From assembly GCF_002914525.1 (NCBI RefSeq), contig NZ_LODW01000057.1:1-64000 (forward strand): a DNA stretch of 64,000 nt. Reading direction: 5' to 3'. The position numbers and the translations under genes were made by a program. Below are positions 42,540 through 51,528 of this stretch, one piece after another. The notes under the pieces are model-generated. The model was given only the letters and a program-made list of their open reading frames with translations. It was not told the DNA's origin and did not search any database. Each line of letters begins with the position of its first letter. Positions within the stretch are counted from its first letter, which is position 1. Source of the DNA: Rhizobium hidalgonense (GTDB lineage Bacteria > Pseudomonadota > Alphaproteobacteria > Rhizobiales > Rhizobiaceae).

Positions 42540-42720
42540 GAGATGGCTGATTGATCCGCTTCCTTGCCCGACCTTTCACACCAGCTTCTTCCCACGCTTC
42601 TCTTTCTGCAACTTGCTGGGGAGCTCAATCGGCCACCCTTTGGGTATCGTCCAGAACCCCGTCTCACGGGTCGTGACCAGGAGAGCTTCGACACCCGTTG
42701 TCGGCGATTGGGCGAAAGCA
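42540..42720 (-). pseudogene. Nudix hydrolase remnant, frameshifted
   Basis: One minus-strand frame reads GVEALLVTTRETGFWTIPKG then WPIELPSKLQKEKRG. The next frame, from about 42609, reads VAEREAWEEAGVKGRARKRI, which is the Nudix box REAWEEAGV. The two halves of the same domain are thus in different frames, the N- and C-terminal parts of the fold are absent, and no start is left. Bases 42395-42539 and 42721-42855 around it hold nothing else I recognise. Confidence 0.7.
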
Positions 42721-42855
42721 CCCTACTGCTGTGCAGACCCGCCTGCGAGGATCGTCTTGGTGTGTCCGCCAGCCGTTTTGATTGGGTTGTGACCTTCTTC
42801 ATATTCAGGAGTTGCGGCGCAATTCGGTTCCTGACGAGCGGGCCAAGAACGCAAT

Positions 42856-44949
42856 TCACGCCGGAAACAGAAGTTCGACGACCGTTCCCTTGCCCGGCGC
42901 CGAGGCAATACGAGCGTCGCCGCCGCTTTGGCGGACGAAGCCATAGACGACAGCGAGGCCAAGGCCCGCGCCGCCTTCGGCGTCGCGCGTCGTGAAATAG
43001 GGCTCGAAGGCCTTGTCGACCGCTTCGGCCGACATGCCGATACCGTCATCGGTCACGCTGACGGTCACGCCGGCCTCGCTGCGGGCGCAACGGATGAGGA
43101 TCGTTCCGCCCGCCGGCATGGCCGCGGCGGCGTTGAGGCAGAGATTGAGGATCGATTGCTCGAAGAGTGCCGTGTCGATGAGGACGGTCGGCAGGTCGTC
43201 ACCTATGTCGAAGGCAAGCCGGCATTTTTCGCCGATTGCGATTTCCAGCACGTCGGCCATGCCTCGCAGGACCACGCCGATTTCCACCGCGTCCGGATGG
43301 ATCGGCTGCTGGCTGCCAATGGAAAGCATGCTCCCGGCCAAGGACCTGCCGCGGTCGGCTGCCTTGCGGATGCGAGCGAGGTGCCGCTTCTGCCGGTCAT
43401 TGAAGCCGGTGTCGCGTTCCAGTAGGCCGAGGCTGCCGGTGATGATGCCGATCATGTTGCCGACCTCGTGGCTCACCTGGTGGGTCATACGCATGATGCC
43501 GTCGAGGCGTTGGATCTTTGCTGCCTCCGCCTCCTGCCGGTCCATATCGGTGATATCGCGCGCCAGCAGCACGATGCCGCCGTCGGGTTGGCGCGATAGC
43601 GACACCTCCGTCACCTGGCCGGCGTCGGAGCGGTGGCGTAGCACGGACCGGTCGGAGAGCAGGCCGGCGTCGTTCTCGGCCGGCAGGAGTGTCGGATCGA
43701 TCTCCGGCAGCGGCGTCACGAAACTGCGGAGCGGCAGTTTCCTGGCCGAACCGGACCAGCCGACCAGCTCGATGACGCGCCGGTTCATGGTGATCGGCCG
43801 GCCGCGCGAATCGAACAGCGCGATGCCCTCGTTCATACTGCGGAAGGTGGAGCGGATGGTGCGGGCTGCGGCCTCCGCCGTGCGCCGCAGCCGGCTCACG
43901 CGCTCGACGCTCTCCCGGAAAGCACGGAAAGCCTCGAGCAGCCGCACCAGTTCGGTCTCCGTGCCGCCATAGCGCGGCGCATCGACATCCTTGCGTCCTT
44001 CCGCCAGTGCGTTCATTCCGTTCGAAAGCGCGACGATGCCGCGTGAGACGCGCATGACCGAGCGGATCGAGACGACGGCCATTGCCAGGACCAGCAACGA
44101 GGCGACGGCGACGATGACGAGGATGCGGCTCAAGGCATCGGAGGTGGAGACGAGGTCGTCGCTGAGGCTGCGGGCAACGGCCTCGCTTTGGGTTTCCGTC
44201 GCATGCGACAGATCGCGCGAGACCGTATGCAGGCGCGAGACGGCGGCGCGGATGGCGAACATTTCGAGGAGATAGCGTGTCTGTGCCTCGAAGACCCGTT
44301 CGTAAGGGGCAAGCTCGGCGGCGGAAATCCGAATATCCGGCGCGGCCCGTTCGAGGCGCGGGGCGGTTTCGGAGACGTAGCGCCGGCGCAATTCGCCAAG
44401 CTGGAACAGGCTGTCCGAATTGGATGCCGATTGGACGATGGCGTTCAGGCGACTGCGGAAATCGGCATCAGCAATCCCGCTGCCGGTCGCGATTTCGCCG
44501 AGTGCTGCCGCAGCCTCCGCCTTGTGCTGCTGAGCGGATTCGGCGTCGCCGGCAAGCGTCGTCGTCTGCGTGCGGATCGTATCCAGCAGCTCGACGATGC
44601 GGCTGCCGGCAAAACCCTTCACGGTAGCCCCGTCGTTTTCCGGTTGCATGGCGCGCAATAGCGTATCGACCTGCACGACAACCGACCGGCTTTCGCTGGA
44701 GACCCGGTAGGGCGAGGTCGCATTCATCAGGAAGGGCGCGCTGGAGACGAGATCGGAAACCTGTCGCGAGACAAGCGAGGCCTTGGCGAGACTCGAAAAC
44801 GCCTGCAGGCCATAGGCGGCCATCTCCTGGCGCGCCCGCTGCAGGCCGTAGACGGCGATGGTCGCCAGGCTGAAGACGAGCACGCAGATGAAGGCGATGG
44901 CAAAGGGCAGGCGAAAGGCGATGGAGGAGAGGAAGGGGCGACTGATCAA
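42856..44949 (-). CDS. sensor histidine kinase, membrane-bound, with PAS domain
   Basis: Kinase of 697 residues. The first helix is at 14-34; a long periplasmic helical domain follows to about 280, then a second helix (ILVIVAVASLLVLAMAVV) and a HAMP-like linker. A PAS domain (SMNEGIALFDSRGRPITMNR) precedes HisKA with phospho-acceptor His494 in MTHQVSHEVGNMIG, and HATPase_c with NLCLNAAAAMPAGG, DDGIGMSAE and GGAGLGLAVV. The start is a TTG that overlaps the regulator stop (TTGA). It faces a PgtC-like binding protein across a divergent promoter, so a liganded binding protein may be its signal, as in phosphoglycerate sensing in Salmonella (inference). Confidence 0.9.
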   Translation of the reverse strand: MISRPFLSSIAFRLPFAIAFICVLVFSLATIAVYGLQRARQEMAAYGLQAFSSLAKASLVSRQVSDLVSSAPFLMNATSPYRVSSESRSVVVQVDTLLRAMQPENDGATVKGFAGSRIVELLDTIRTQTTTLAGDAESAQQHKAEAAAALGEIATGSGIADADFRSRLNAIVQSASNSDSLFQLGELRRRYVSETAPRLERAAPDIRISAAELAPYERVFEAQTRYLLEMFAIRAAVSRLHTVSRDLSHATETQSEAVARSLSDDLVSTSDALSRILVIVAVASLLVLAMAVVSIRSVMRVSRGIVALSNGMNALAEGRKDVDAPRYGGTETELVRLLEAFRAFRESVERVSRLRRTAEAAARTIRSTFRSMNEGIALFDSRGRPITMNRRVIELVGWSGSARKLPLRSFVTPLPEIDPTLLPAENDAGLLSDRSVLRHRSDAGQVTEVSLSRQPDGGIVLLARDITDMDRQEAEAAKIQRLDGIMRMTHQVSHEVGNMIGIITGSLGLLERDTGFNDRQKRHLARIRKAADRGRSLAGSMLSIGSQQPIHPDAVEIGVVLRGMADVLEIAIGEKCRLAFDIGDDLPTVLIDTALFEQSILNLCLNAAAAMPAGGTILIRCARSEAGVTVSVTDDGIGMSAEAVDKAFEPYFTTRDAEGGAGLGLAVVYGFVRQSGGDARIASAPGKGTVVELLFPA

Positions 44950-45686
44950 GGTACGATCTCGCCATCGTCGGTGTCGAGAACATAGCCCTTGCCGCGGCGC
45001 GTCTTGATATGGCGCGGCAGGTCCGGATTGCGCTCGATCTTGCGACGCAGACGCAGCACGAGCACGTCGACATTGCGGTCGATATAACGCTCGCTTTCGG
45101 CGCCCAGCCGATCGAGGATATGGGCGCGGCTCACGGGTGCGTTCGGCGTTTCGGCGAGGATTTCGAGCAGCGCGAATTCGGCGCTTGTCAGCGACTTGGC
45201 AGGATCAGTGCGGCAGATGGCAAAGCGGCTCTTCAGATCCACCGACCAGTCACCGAGCTTCAGGGACGTGGGCTCGTGGTCCCGTTCGCTTTCCCGCTCC
45301 GGCTTGAGCGAGGGGATCGTCCGGCGCAATACAGCCTTGATGCGAGCCGTCAACTCGATCGGCTCGAAGGGTTTGACGACATAATCGTCGGCCGCCGTCT
45401 CGAGGCCGAGCACCCGGTCCGCTGCGCTGCCGGCAGCCGTCACCATAACGATGCCGATATTGGTCTGCGCCCGCAGGCGTTGCGCAAAGGTGCGGCCGGA
45501 GGTTCCGGGCAGGTTATGGTCGACGAGCACGAGGTGCACGGTTTCGCGCGAAAGCACGATCGCGGCCTCCTCCGCCGACGGCGCAGTCAACGGCGTCCAG
45601 CCCTCCGCTTCCACGAGGTCGGAGATAAGCTCCGCCATGTCCGGATCGTCCTCGACGATCAGAATGCTGATCCTCTCATTCAACAC
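44946..45686 (-). CDS. OmpR-family response regulator
   Basis: Regulator of about 246 residues. The receiver domain has the acidic pocket EDDPDM, phospho-acceptor Asp56 in LVDHNLPGTSG and Lys in VVKPFEPIEL; the C-terminal winged helix contains AEFALLEILAETPNAPVSRA and VDVLVLRLRRKIERNPDLPR. The start is uncertain: GTG at 45686 is eight bases from GGGAGG, while an ATG at 45704 lies before that site. It pairs with the adjacent kinase and probably controls the divergent transporter operon. Confidence 0.9.
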   Translation of the reverse strand: MLNERISILIVEDDPDMAELISDLVEAEGWTPLTAPSAEEAAIVLSRETVHLVLVDHNLPGTSGRTFAQRLRAQTNIGIVMVTAAGSAADRVLGLETAADDYVVKPFEPIELTARIKAVLRRTIPSLKPERESERDHEPTSLKLGDWSVDLKSRFAICRTDPAKSLTSAEFALLEILAETPNAPVSRAHILDRLGAESERYIDRNVDVLVLRLRRKIERNPDLPRHIKTRRGKGYVLDTDDGEIVP

Positions 45687-45754
45687 ATGCACGTCCTCCC
45701 GCATTCATTATAGGCAGGGCCGTCGCGATCTTCAAAGCGGGCTCGTATTATGGG

Positions 45755-45780
45755 CTTTGTCACAATTGTAACCTTTGTCA
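45755..45780. promoter_or_regulatory. direct repeat in the divergent promoter region
   Basis: CTTTGTCA occurs twice (45755-45762 and 45773-45780) with an 18-base period. A related GTAACC element follows each block (45768-45773, 45817-45822). The site is between the two-component genes and the transporter operon and is a fair candidate for OmpR-type regulator binding. Confidence 0.4.
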
Positions 45781-45901
45781 TTTTTGAGGGTTCGTCGCGG
45801 ATAAAGCTGTAAGAACCGTAACCATTCTTTGATTGCGCAAGGCAGCAGATGTGACATCCTGACTGCGGAGATTGGGACGCAAGGTCCAATGGGAGGAAAT
45901 C

Positions 45902-46924
45902 GTGAGGGGCATCACCGCTTTCAGCGCGGTCGCGGCTTTGTGGCTGGCGAGCGCCGGCTCCGGCATAGCTGCCTCGTCGCTGACCGTTTTGTGCGGTGTC
46001 GACGAGATGTGGTGTGCCGCGATGAAGACGGCCTATGAGGCGAAGAGCGGGCACGAAATTTCGGTAACCCGCAAGAGCACGGGCGATATCCTCAATCAGA
46101 TCCGCGCGGAGAAAGCAGCGCCGACCGTCGACGTCTGGTGGGGCGGCACGGGCGACACCCATCTGCAGGCCGGTTCTGAAAATCTCCTCGAACCCTACCA
46201 GCCGGCCCACGAGCGCGACATGCTGCCCTGGGCGCAGAATTTCTTCGCCATGTCCGGCGGCCGCTCGGCCGGCATCTATGCCGGGGCGCTCGGCTTTGCC
46301 TACAATGCCGATCTGCTGCGCGAGCTGAAGCTGCCAGCTCCGACCTGCTGGAAGGACCTGACCGATACCGCCTATCGCGGCCGCATCCAGAGTGGGAATC
46401 CGAATTCGTCCGGCACCGCCTTCACGACGCTTGCGACGCTCGTGCAGCTCTTCGGCGAGGACGAGGCTTTTCGTTATCTCTCCGCGCTCAACCGCAATAT
46501 CGAGCGATACACCCCCTCCGGAGCTGCGCCTATCAAGGCGGCGGCGCGCGGAGAAACGCTGATCGGCATTTCCTTCATGCATGACGCTGTGACGCAGAAG
46601 CAGGCGGGCTATCCGCTTGTGATCGTCGCACCCTGCGAAGGCACCGGCTACGAGATCGGCGCCGTGAGCATCGTCAAGGGTGCGAGGAACATCGAGGAAG
46701 CGAAGCGCTTCGTCGATTTCGCGCTGAGCCCGGAAGGGCAGGGGACGGGGGCGGCATCCGGCCAGAACCAGGTGCCATCCAACGCGAAATCCGGCCTGCC
46801 GCTCGCAGCCCCCGACATTTCGATGATCAAGATGGTGGACTATGACTTCGCTACCTTCGGCTCGCCGGAAGAACGAAGTCGACTGCTCCGCAGGTTCGAT
46901 GCGGAAATCGCCGCAACGAACTGA
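45902..46924 (+). CDS. ABC substrate-binding protein, PgtC/AfuA-like (copy 1)
   Basis: Periplasmic protein of 340 residues with a Sec signal (FSAVAALWLASAGSGIAAS). SLTVLCGVDEMWCAAMKTAY, VDVWWGGTGDTHLQAGSENL and GNPNSSGTAFTTLATLVQLF are the core of the FbpA/AfuA-type family. The start is GTG at 45902 with GGGAGG upstream; the frame to 45872 is longer but siteless. Two cysteines near each end could form a disulfide. It is followed by a paralogue, and lies directly divergent from the two-component genes, which favours a sensing or alternative-ligand role for this copy. Confidence 0.85.
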   Translation: MRGITAFSAVAALWLASAGSGIAASSLTVLCGVDEMWCAAMKTAYEAKSGHEISVTRKSTGDILNQIRAEKAAPTVDVWWGGTGDTHLQAGSENLLEPYQPAHERDMLPWAQNFFAMSGGRSAGIYAGALGFAYNADLLRELKLPAPTCWKDLTDTAYRGRIQSGNPNSSGTAFTTLATLVQLFGEDEAFRYLSALNRNIERYTPSGAAPIKAAARGETLIGISFMHDAVTQKQAGYPLVIVAPCEGTGYEIGAVSIVKGARNIEEAKRFVDFALSPEGQGTGAASGQNQVPSNAKSGLPLAAPDISMIKMVDYDFATFGSPEERSRLLRRFDAEIAATN

Positions 46925-47042
46925 TCGAGCCCTTTAGACAAACCGCAATCCGAAATCGTGAACGCGCCGCCGCAAGCAGGCCGATGGCCCCGCTGTGTCT
47001 TGTTCATGCGAAATCAAACCCAGGCAACAGGAGGATGCCACT

Positions 47043-48071
47043 ATGAAAACGAAGACCCTTTCCCTCATGCTCTTCGCGGGCACGGCGCTCGGGGCGCTAC
47101 CGGCGCAGGCGGCTGGCGAACTCAATCTCATCTGCTCGGCCGACGTGGTCATCTGCGAGCAGATGAAGGGCGATTTCGAGAAGGCGCATAGCGACATCAA
47201 GGTGAACATGGTTCGCCTCTCGTCCGGCGAAACCTATGCCAAGGTGCGCGCCGAGGCGCGTAACCCGAAGACCGACATCTGGTGGGCCGGCACGGGCGAC
47301 CCGCATCTTCAGGCAGCATCGGAAAATCTGACGCTGGAATATAAGTCGCCGAAGCTCGATGAACTCAACGACTGGGCGAAGAAGCAGGCCGAAAGCTCCG
47401 GTTACAAGACGGTCGGCGTCTATGCCGGCGCTCTCGGCTGGGGCTACAACACGGAGATCTTCAAAACCAAGGGGTACAAGGAGCCGGTCTGCTGGGCCGA
47501 TCTCCTGGCGCCGGAATTGAAGGGCGAGATCCAGATCGCCAATCCGAATTCTTCCGGCACCGCCTATACAGCGCTCGCCTCGCTGGTGCAGATCATGGGC
47601 GAGGACCAGGCCTTCGACTATCTGAAGAAGCTGAACGGCAACATCTCGCAATACACCAAGTCCGGCTCGGCACCCGTCAAGGCGGCTGCCCGCGGCGAGA
47701 CGGCACTCGGCATCGTCTTCGTGCACGACGCGGTGGCGCAGACGGCGGAAGGTTTCCCGGTCAAGTCGATCACGCCTTGCGAAGGCACCGGCTATGAGAT
47801 CGGCTCCATGTCGATCATCAAGGGCGCCCACAATCTCGACAATGCGAAGGTCTGGTACGACTGGGCGCTGACGGCAGAAGTCCAGTCTCGCATGAAGGAT
47901 GCAAAGTCCTTCCAACTGCCTTCAAACAAGAGTGCGGTCATTCCGAAGGAGGCGCCGCGCTTCGAGGACATTAAACTGATCGACTACGACTTTAAGACCT
48001 ATGGCGATCCGGCAAAGCGCAAGGCTCTGCTGGAACGCTGGGATCGCGAAATCGGCGCAGCCGCCAACTGA
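47043..48071 (+). CDS. ABC substrate-binding protein, PgtC/AfuA-like (copy 2)
   Basis: Periplasmic protein of 342 residues with a Sec signal (SLMLFAGTALGALPAQAAGE). It is a clear paralogue of the preceding protein: TDIWWAGTGDPHLQAASENL, ANPNSSGTAYTALASLVQIM, SGSAPVKAAARGETALGIVF and ITPCEGTGYEIGSMSIIKGA match it block by block. The ATG at 47043 has AGGAGG upstream. AfuA binds hexose phosphates and PgtC serves phosphoglycerate, so a phosphorylated sugar is a likely ligand; iron(III) is the older annotation for this fold. A strong hairpin separates it from the permease gene. Confidence 0.87.
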   Translation: MKTKTLSLMLFAGTALGALPAQAAGELNLICSADVVICEQMKGDFEKAHSDIKVNMVRLSSGETYAKVRAEARNPKTDIWWAGTGDPHLQAASENLTLEYKSPKLDELNDWAKKQAESSGYKTVGVYAGALGWGYNTEIFKTKGYKEPVCWADLLAPELKGEIQIANPNSSGTAYTALASLVQIMGEDQAFDYLKKLNGNISQYTKSGSAPVKAAARGETALGIVFVHDAVAQTAEGFPVKSITPCEGTGYEIGSMSIIKGAHNLDNAKVWYDWALTAEVQSRMKDAKSFQLPSNKSAVIPKEAPRFEDIKLIDYDFKTYGDPAKRKALLERWDREIGAAAN

Positions 48072-48081
48072 TGTCCTGAAC

Positions 48082-48108
48082 GGCGGCGCCTGTTCCCCAG
48101 GCGTCGCC
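48082..48108 (+). promoter_or_regulatory. intercistronic hairpin after the second PgtC-like gene
   Basis: GGCGGCGCCTG-TTCCC-CAGGCGTCGCC is an 11-bp stem with one G-U pair and a 5-base loop, 11 bases after the binding-protein stop and 30 before the permease start. No T run. Confidence 0.6.
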
Positions 48109-48137
48109 TCCCACACTCAAAGACAGCGAGGTCAGCC

Positions 48138-50336
48138 ATGAGACATGGCAATCGCAGGCTGGACGTGGTCCTGATTCTGGGCGCGGTCGCATTGACCCTA
48201 TCGCCCTGGTATCGGATCGAGAACGGCTTCTTCGGGCTCGGTTGGCTGGCCGGTTTCCCCTTTTCCACGGAGGCCGCCCCCGGCCTCGTACAGATCTTCG
48301 CGCATGGCCGCCTGTGGCTTGACGGTGCGCTCGTGCTCTTTCTCCTGGCGGTCGCGGCCCGCGGCATAGCGGACCCAATGCTCCGCGGCGCCGTGCTCGC
48401 CTGGACCGGCGCGACCGGCGTCCTGTTTCTGTCGCTCCAGGGCCTCGCCATCGGCTTTTCAGGCTGGAACTGGACGGTCAGCGAGACACTCTTCGGCCCG
48501 CTCTCAAACGGCCAGCCCGCCATGGGCGCCGGTGCGGTGCTCTCTTCCATCACCTTCGTGCTGCTCTTTGCCTTCGGCCTTGCCGAGCGCGGCGTGATGA
48601 AAGGCGACGCCTTCGTCGTCAGCGCGATCGCACTGCTGGTCTTCCTCGTCACGGTCTTCGTCTTCTACCCGATCGGCAGCATGTTCATCGGTGCCGTGCA
48701 GGATTTCGACGGCTCGTTCAATGCGGCCAATTTCATCCGCAACATCCAGGATCCAAGCATCTGGAGCCTCAACTGCGTGATCGCTGCTGGCCGCTGCGGC
48801 GTCGCGTGGCGCACGCTGTGGCTTGCCATCATGACCGGCCTCGGCTCGACCCTGCTCGGCCTTGCCTTCGCGCTCGTCGCCACCCGCACGCGCTTTCCCT
48901 TCAAGAAGGGCCTGCGGCTGCTGACGATCCTGCCGATCATTACGCCGCCCTTCGTCATCGGTCTGGCGCTGACGCTGCTTTTCGGCCGCGCCGGTGTCGT
49001 CACGCAGGGGCTGTCGCAACTGTTCGGCCTCGAGCCCGGCCGCTGGCTCTACGGCCTCACCGGCATCTGGATCGCGCAGGTGCTATCCTTCACGCCGATC
49101 TCCTTCCTTGTGCTGATCGGCGTCGTCGAAGGCGTCAGCCCGTCGATGGAGGAGGCCTCCACGACACTGCGCGCCGACCGTTGGCGCACCTTCCGGCGGG
49201 TTTCGCTGCCGCTGATGAAGCCCGGCCTCGCCAATGCCTTCCTTATCGGCTTCATCGAAAGCATGGCCGACTTCGGCAATCCGCTGGTGCTCGGCGGCAG
49301 CCATGGCGTGCTCTCGACGGAAATCTTCTTCGCCGTCGTCGGTTCGCAGAATGATCCCTCGCGGGCTGCCGTGCTTGCCATGGTGCTGCTCGCCTTCACG
49401 CTCTCCGCCTTCCTTGCCCAGCGCGTCTGGCTATCGGGCAAGAACTTTGCCACCGTCACCGGCAAAGGTGATAGCGGATCGCATATCGCTCTGCCGCGCG
49501 GCCTATCGATCGGCGTTCACGCCGTCGTCATCCCGTGGATTCTTTTCACACTCGTCATCTACGGCATGATCCTGATCGGCGGCTTCGTGAAGACCTGGGG
49601 CCTCGACAATTCGTTGACGCTCGACCACTACGTCAAAGCCTTCTCGATCAGCTTCGAAAACGGGATTGCCTGGACGGGCGTCGCCTGGAACTCGTTCTGG
49701 ACGACGATGGAGATCGCGCTGATTGCCGCCCCGCTGACGGCCGCCGTCGGTCTGCTGACCGCCTATATCATCGTGCGTCAGAAATTCGCAGGCAAGAATG
49801 CCTTCGAATTCGCCTTGATGATGAGCTTTGCCATTCCCGGCACGGTCATCGGCGTTAGCTACATCATGGCCTTCAACCTGCCGCCGCTCGAAATGACCGG
49901 CTCGGCGCTGATCCTGATAGCCTGCTTCGTCTTCCGCAACATGCCGGTCGGCGTGCGCGGCGGCATTGCGGCGATGAGCCAGCTCGACAAGAGCCTGGAC
50001 GAAGCATCGCTAACGCTCCGGGCCAACAGCTTCCGCACGATCCGCAAGGTCATTCTGCCGCTCTTGCGTCCGGCAATCACCGCCGCGCTCGTCTATTCCT
50101 TCGTGCGTGCCATCACCTCCATCAGCGCCGTCATCTTCCTCGTCAGCGCTGAGTACAACATGGCGACGTCCTACATCGTCGGCCTCGTCGAGAATGGCGA
50201 ATACGGTGTGGCGATCGCCTATTCCTCCATGCTCATCGTCGTGATGATCACCGTCATCACCGGCTTCCAGCTCATCGTGGGTGAACGGCGCCTGCGCCGT
50301 GAAAACCGCGTCGCCGGCCTCGCCACCCCCGCTTAA
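48138..50336 (+). CDS. ABC transporter permease, fused two-domain FbpB/AfuB type
   Basis: Inner-membrane permease of 732 residues in which both membrane halves are on one chain. The first four or five helices (residues 8-170) are an N-terminal extension. Two BPD_transp_1 domains follow, each with an EAA loop: MEEASTTLRADRWRTFRRVS then LPLMKPGLANAF at about residues 335-365, and LDEASLTLRANSFRTIRKVI then LPLLRPAITAAL near 617-648. Helix count is about 16. It works with the ATPase encoded 20 bases downstream. Confidence 0.92.
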   Translation: MRHGNRRLDVVLILGAVALTLSPWYRIENGFFGLGWLAGFPFSTEAAPGLVQIFAHGRLWLDGALVLFLLAVAARGIADPMLRGAVLAWTGATGVLFLSLQGLAIGFSGWNWTVSETLFGPLSNGQPAMGAGAVLSSITFVLLFAFGLAERGVMKGDAFVVSAIALLVFLVTVFVFYPIGSMFIGAVQDFDGSFNAANFIRNIQDPSIWSLNCVIAAGRCGVAWRTLWLAIMTGLGSTLLGLAFALVATRTRFPFKKGLRLLTILPIITPPFVIGLALTLLFGRAGVVTQGLSQLFGLEPGRWLYGLTGIWIAQVLSFTPISFLVLIGVVEGVSPSMEEASTTLRADRWRTFRRVSLPLMKPGLANAFLIGFIESMADFGNPLVLGGSHGVLSTEIFFAVVGSQNDPSRAAVLAMVLLAFTLSAFLAQRVWLSGKNFATVTGKGDSGSHIALPRGLSIGVHAVVIPWILFTLVIYGMILIGGFVKTWGLDNSLTLDHYVKAFSISFENGIAWTGVAWNSFWTTMEIALIAAPLTAAVGLLTAYIIVRQKFAGKNAFEFALMMSFAIPGTVIGVSYIMAFNLPPLEMTGSALILIACFVFRNMPVGVRGGIAAMSQLDKSLDEASLTLRANSFRTIRKVILPLLRPAITAALVYSFVRAITSISAVIFLVSAEYNMATSYIVGLVENGEYGVAIAYSSMLIVVMITVITGFQLIVGERRLRRENRVAGLATPA

Positions 50337-50356
50337 TCTCGTCAGGAGAAAATCGC

Positions 50357-51418
50357 ATGATCAACCAGAAAGCCGGTTCAGTCGTCTTCCAGAACGTGCG
50401 CAAGACGTTTGGCGCCTTCACCGCCATTGCCGACCTCTCGCTCACCATCGAGCCCGGCACGCTCGTCACTCTGCTTGGCCCTTCCGGCTGCGGCAAGACG
50501 ACGACGTTGCGCATGCTTGCCGGTCTCGAACATCCTTCGGCCGGAAAAATCCTGATCGGCGGCAAGGACGTCACCATGCTGCCGGCCAATGAACGCGACG
50601 TCTCGATGGTCTTCCAATCCTATGCGCTGTTTCCGCATATGAATGCGCGCGACAATGTCGCCTATGGTCTGGAATCCTCCGGTCTCAGTCGCAAGCAGGC
50701 GCGCGAGAAGGCTGAGGAGGGGCTGGCGCTCGTCGGCCTTGCCGGCATGGGCCATCGCCTTCCAGCCGAACTCTCCGGCGGCCAGCAGCAGCGCGTTGCG
50801 GTCGCCCGCGCGCTGGTGCTGGAGCCGCAAGTGCTGCTGCTCGATGAGCCGCTCTCCAACCTCGATGCGCGCCTGCGCCGCAAGGTGCGCACCGATATTC
50901 GCGAACTCCAGCAGCGCCTCGGCTTCACGGCAGTCTACGTCACGCACGATCAGGACGAGGCGCTCGCCGTGTCCGACCGCATCATCATCATGAAGGATGG
51001 CGAAGTCGCCCAGTCCGGCGCCCCGCGCGATCTTTACGAAGCGCCGGCTTCGGCCTTCATCGCGGATTTCATGGGCGAGGCAAATGTCATCCCCTGCGAG
51101 GTGCTCGGCATCGAGGGCGCCGATGCCGAGATCCGCATCGGTGGTTTCAAGCATCGCGTGCCGGCAGGCAGGGCGACGCCAGGTGCGGCAAGTCTTGCCG
51201 TTCGTCCCGGGGCCATCGCGCTTTCCGAGGGACGCGGGCAGGGGCTTGCCGGCCGTATCCTGCATTCGGCCTACCTTGGAGATCATGTCGAATACGAGGT
51301 TGAAACCGACGTCGGCACGCTCTTCATCGTCGACCACGCCGTCGACCGCATTCTGCCGGTCGCCTCCGACGCCACGCTCGGCTTCCGAAATCGCGGCATC
51401 GCCCTTATCAGCACGTGA
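50357..51418 (+). CDS. ABC transporter ATPase, FbpC/AfuC type with TOBE domain
   Basis: ATPase of 353 residues. Walker A GPSGCGKTT, Q-loop FQSYALFPHMNARDNV, signature ELSGGQQQRVAVARAL, Walker B LLLDEPLSNLDARLR and switch YVTHDQDEAL are intact; a TOBE-type beta domain follows from about residue 245 (GEANVIPCEVLGIEGADAEI). The ribosome site is AGGAGAA. It completes the importer of binding protein, fused permease and ATPase. Confidence 0.93.
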   Translation: MINQKAGSVVFQNVRKTFGAFTAIADLSLTIEPGTLVTLLGPSGCGKTTTLRMLAGLEHPSAGKILIGGKDVTMLPANERDVSMVFQSYALFPHMNARDNVAYGLESSGLSRKQAREKAEEGLALVGLAGMGHRLPAELSGGQQQRVAVARALVLEPQVLLLDEPLSNLDARLRRKVRTDIRELQQRLGFTAVYVTHDQDEALAVSDRIIIMKDGEVAQSGAPRDLYEAPASAFIADFMGEANVIPCEVLGIEGADAEIRIGGFKHRVPAGRATPGAASLAVRPGAIALSEGRGQGLAGRILHSAYLGDHVEYEVETDVGTLFIVDHAVDRILPVASDATLGFRNRGIALIST

Positions 51419-51528
51419 GAGCTTATGAGGCGATCTCTGGTCGGGCCGGCGCTCGATGCCGGTCTGCAGGAAGGCTGCGCCTGTATGGAACCCACAAGTC
51501 GATGTCCTGCTCGCCTGAAGGAGTACTT

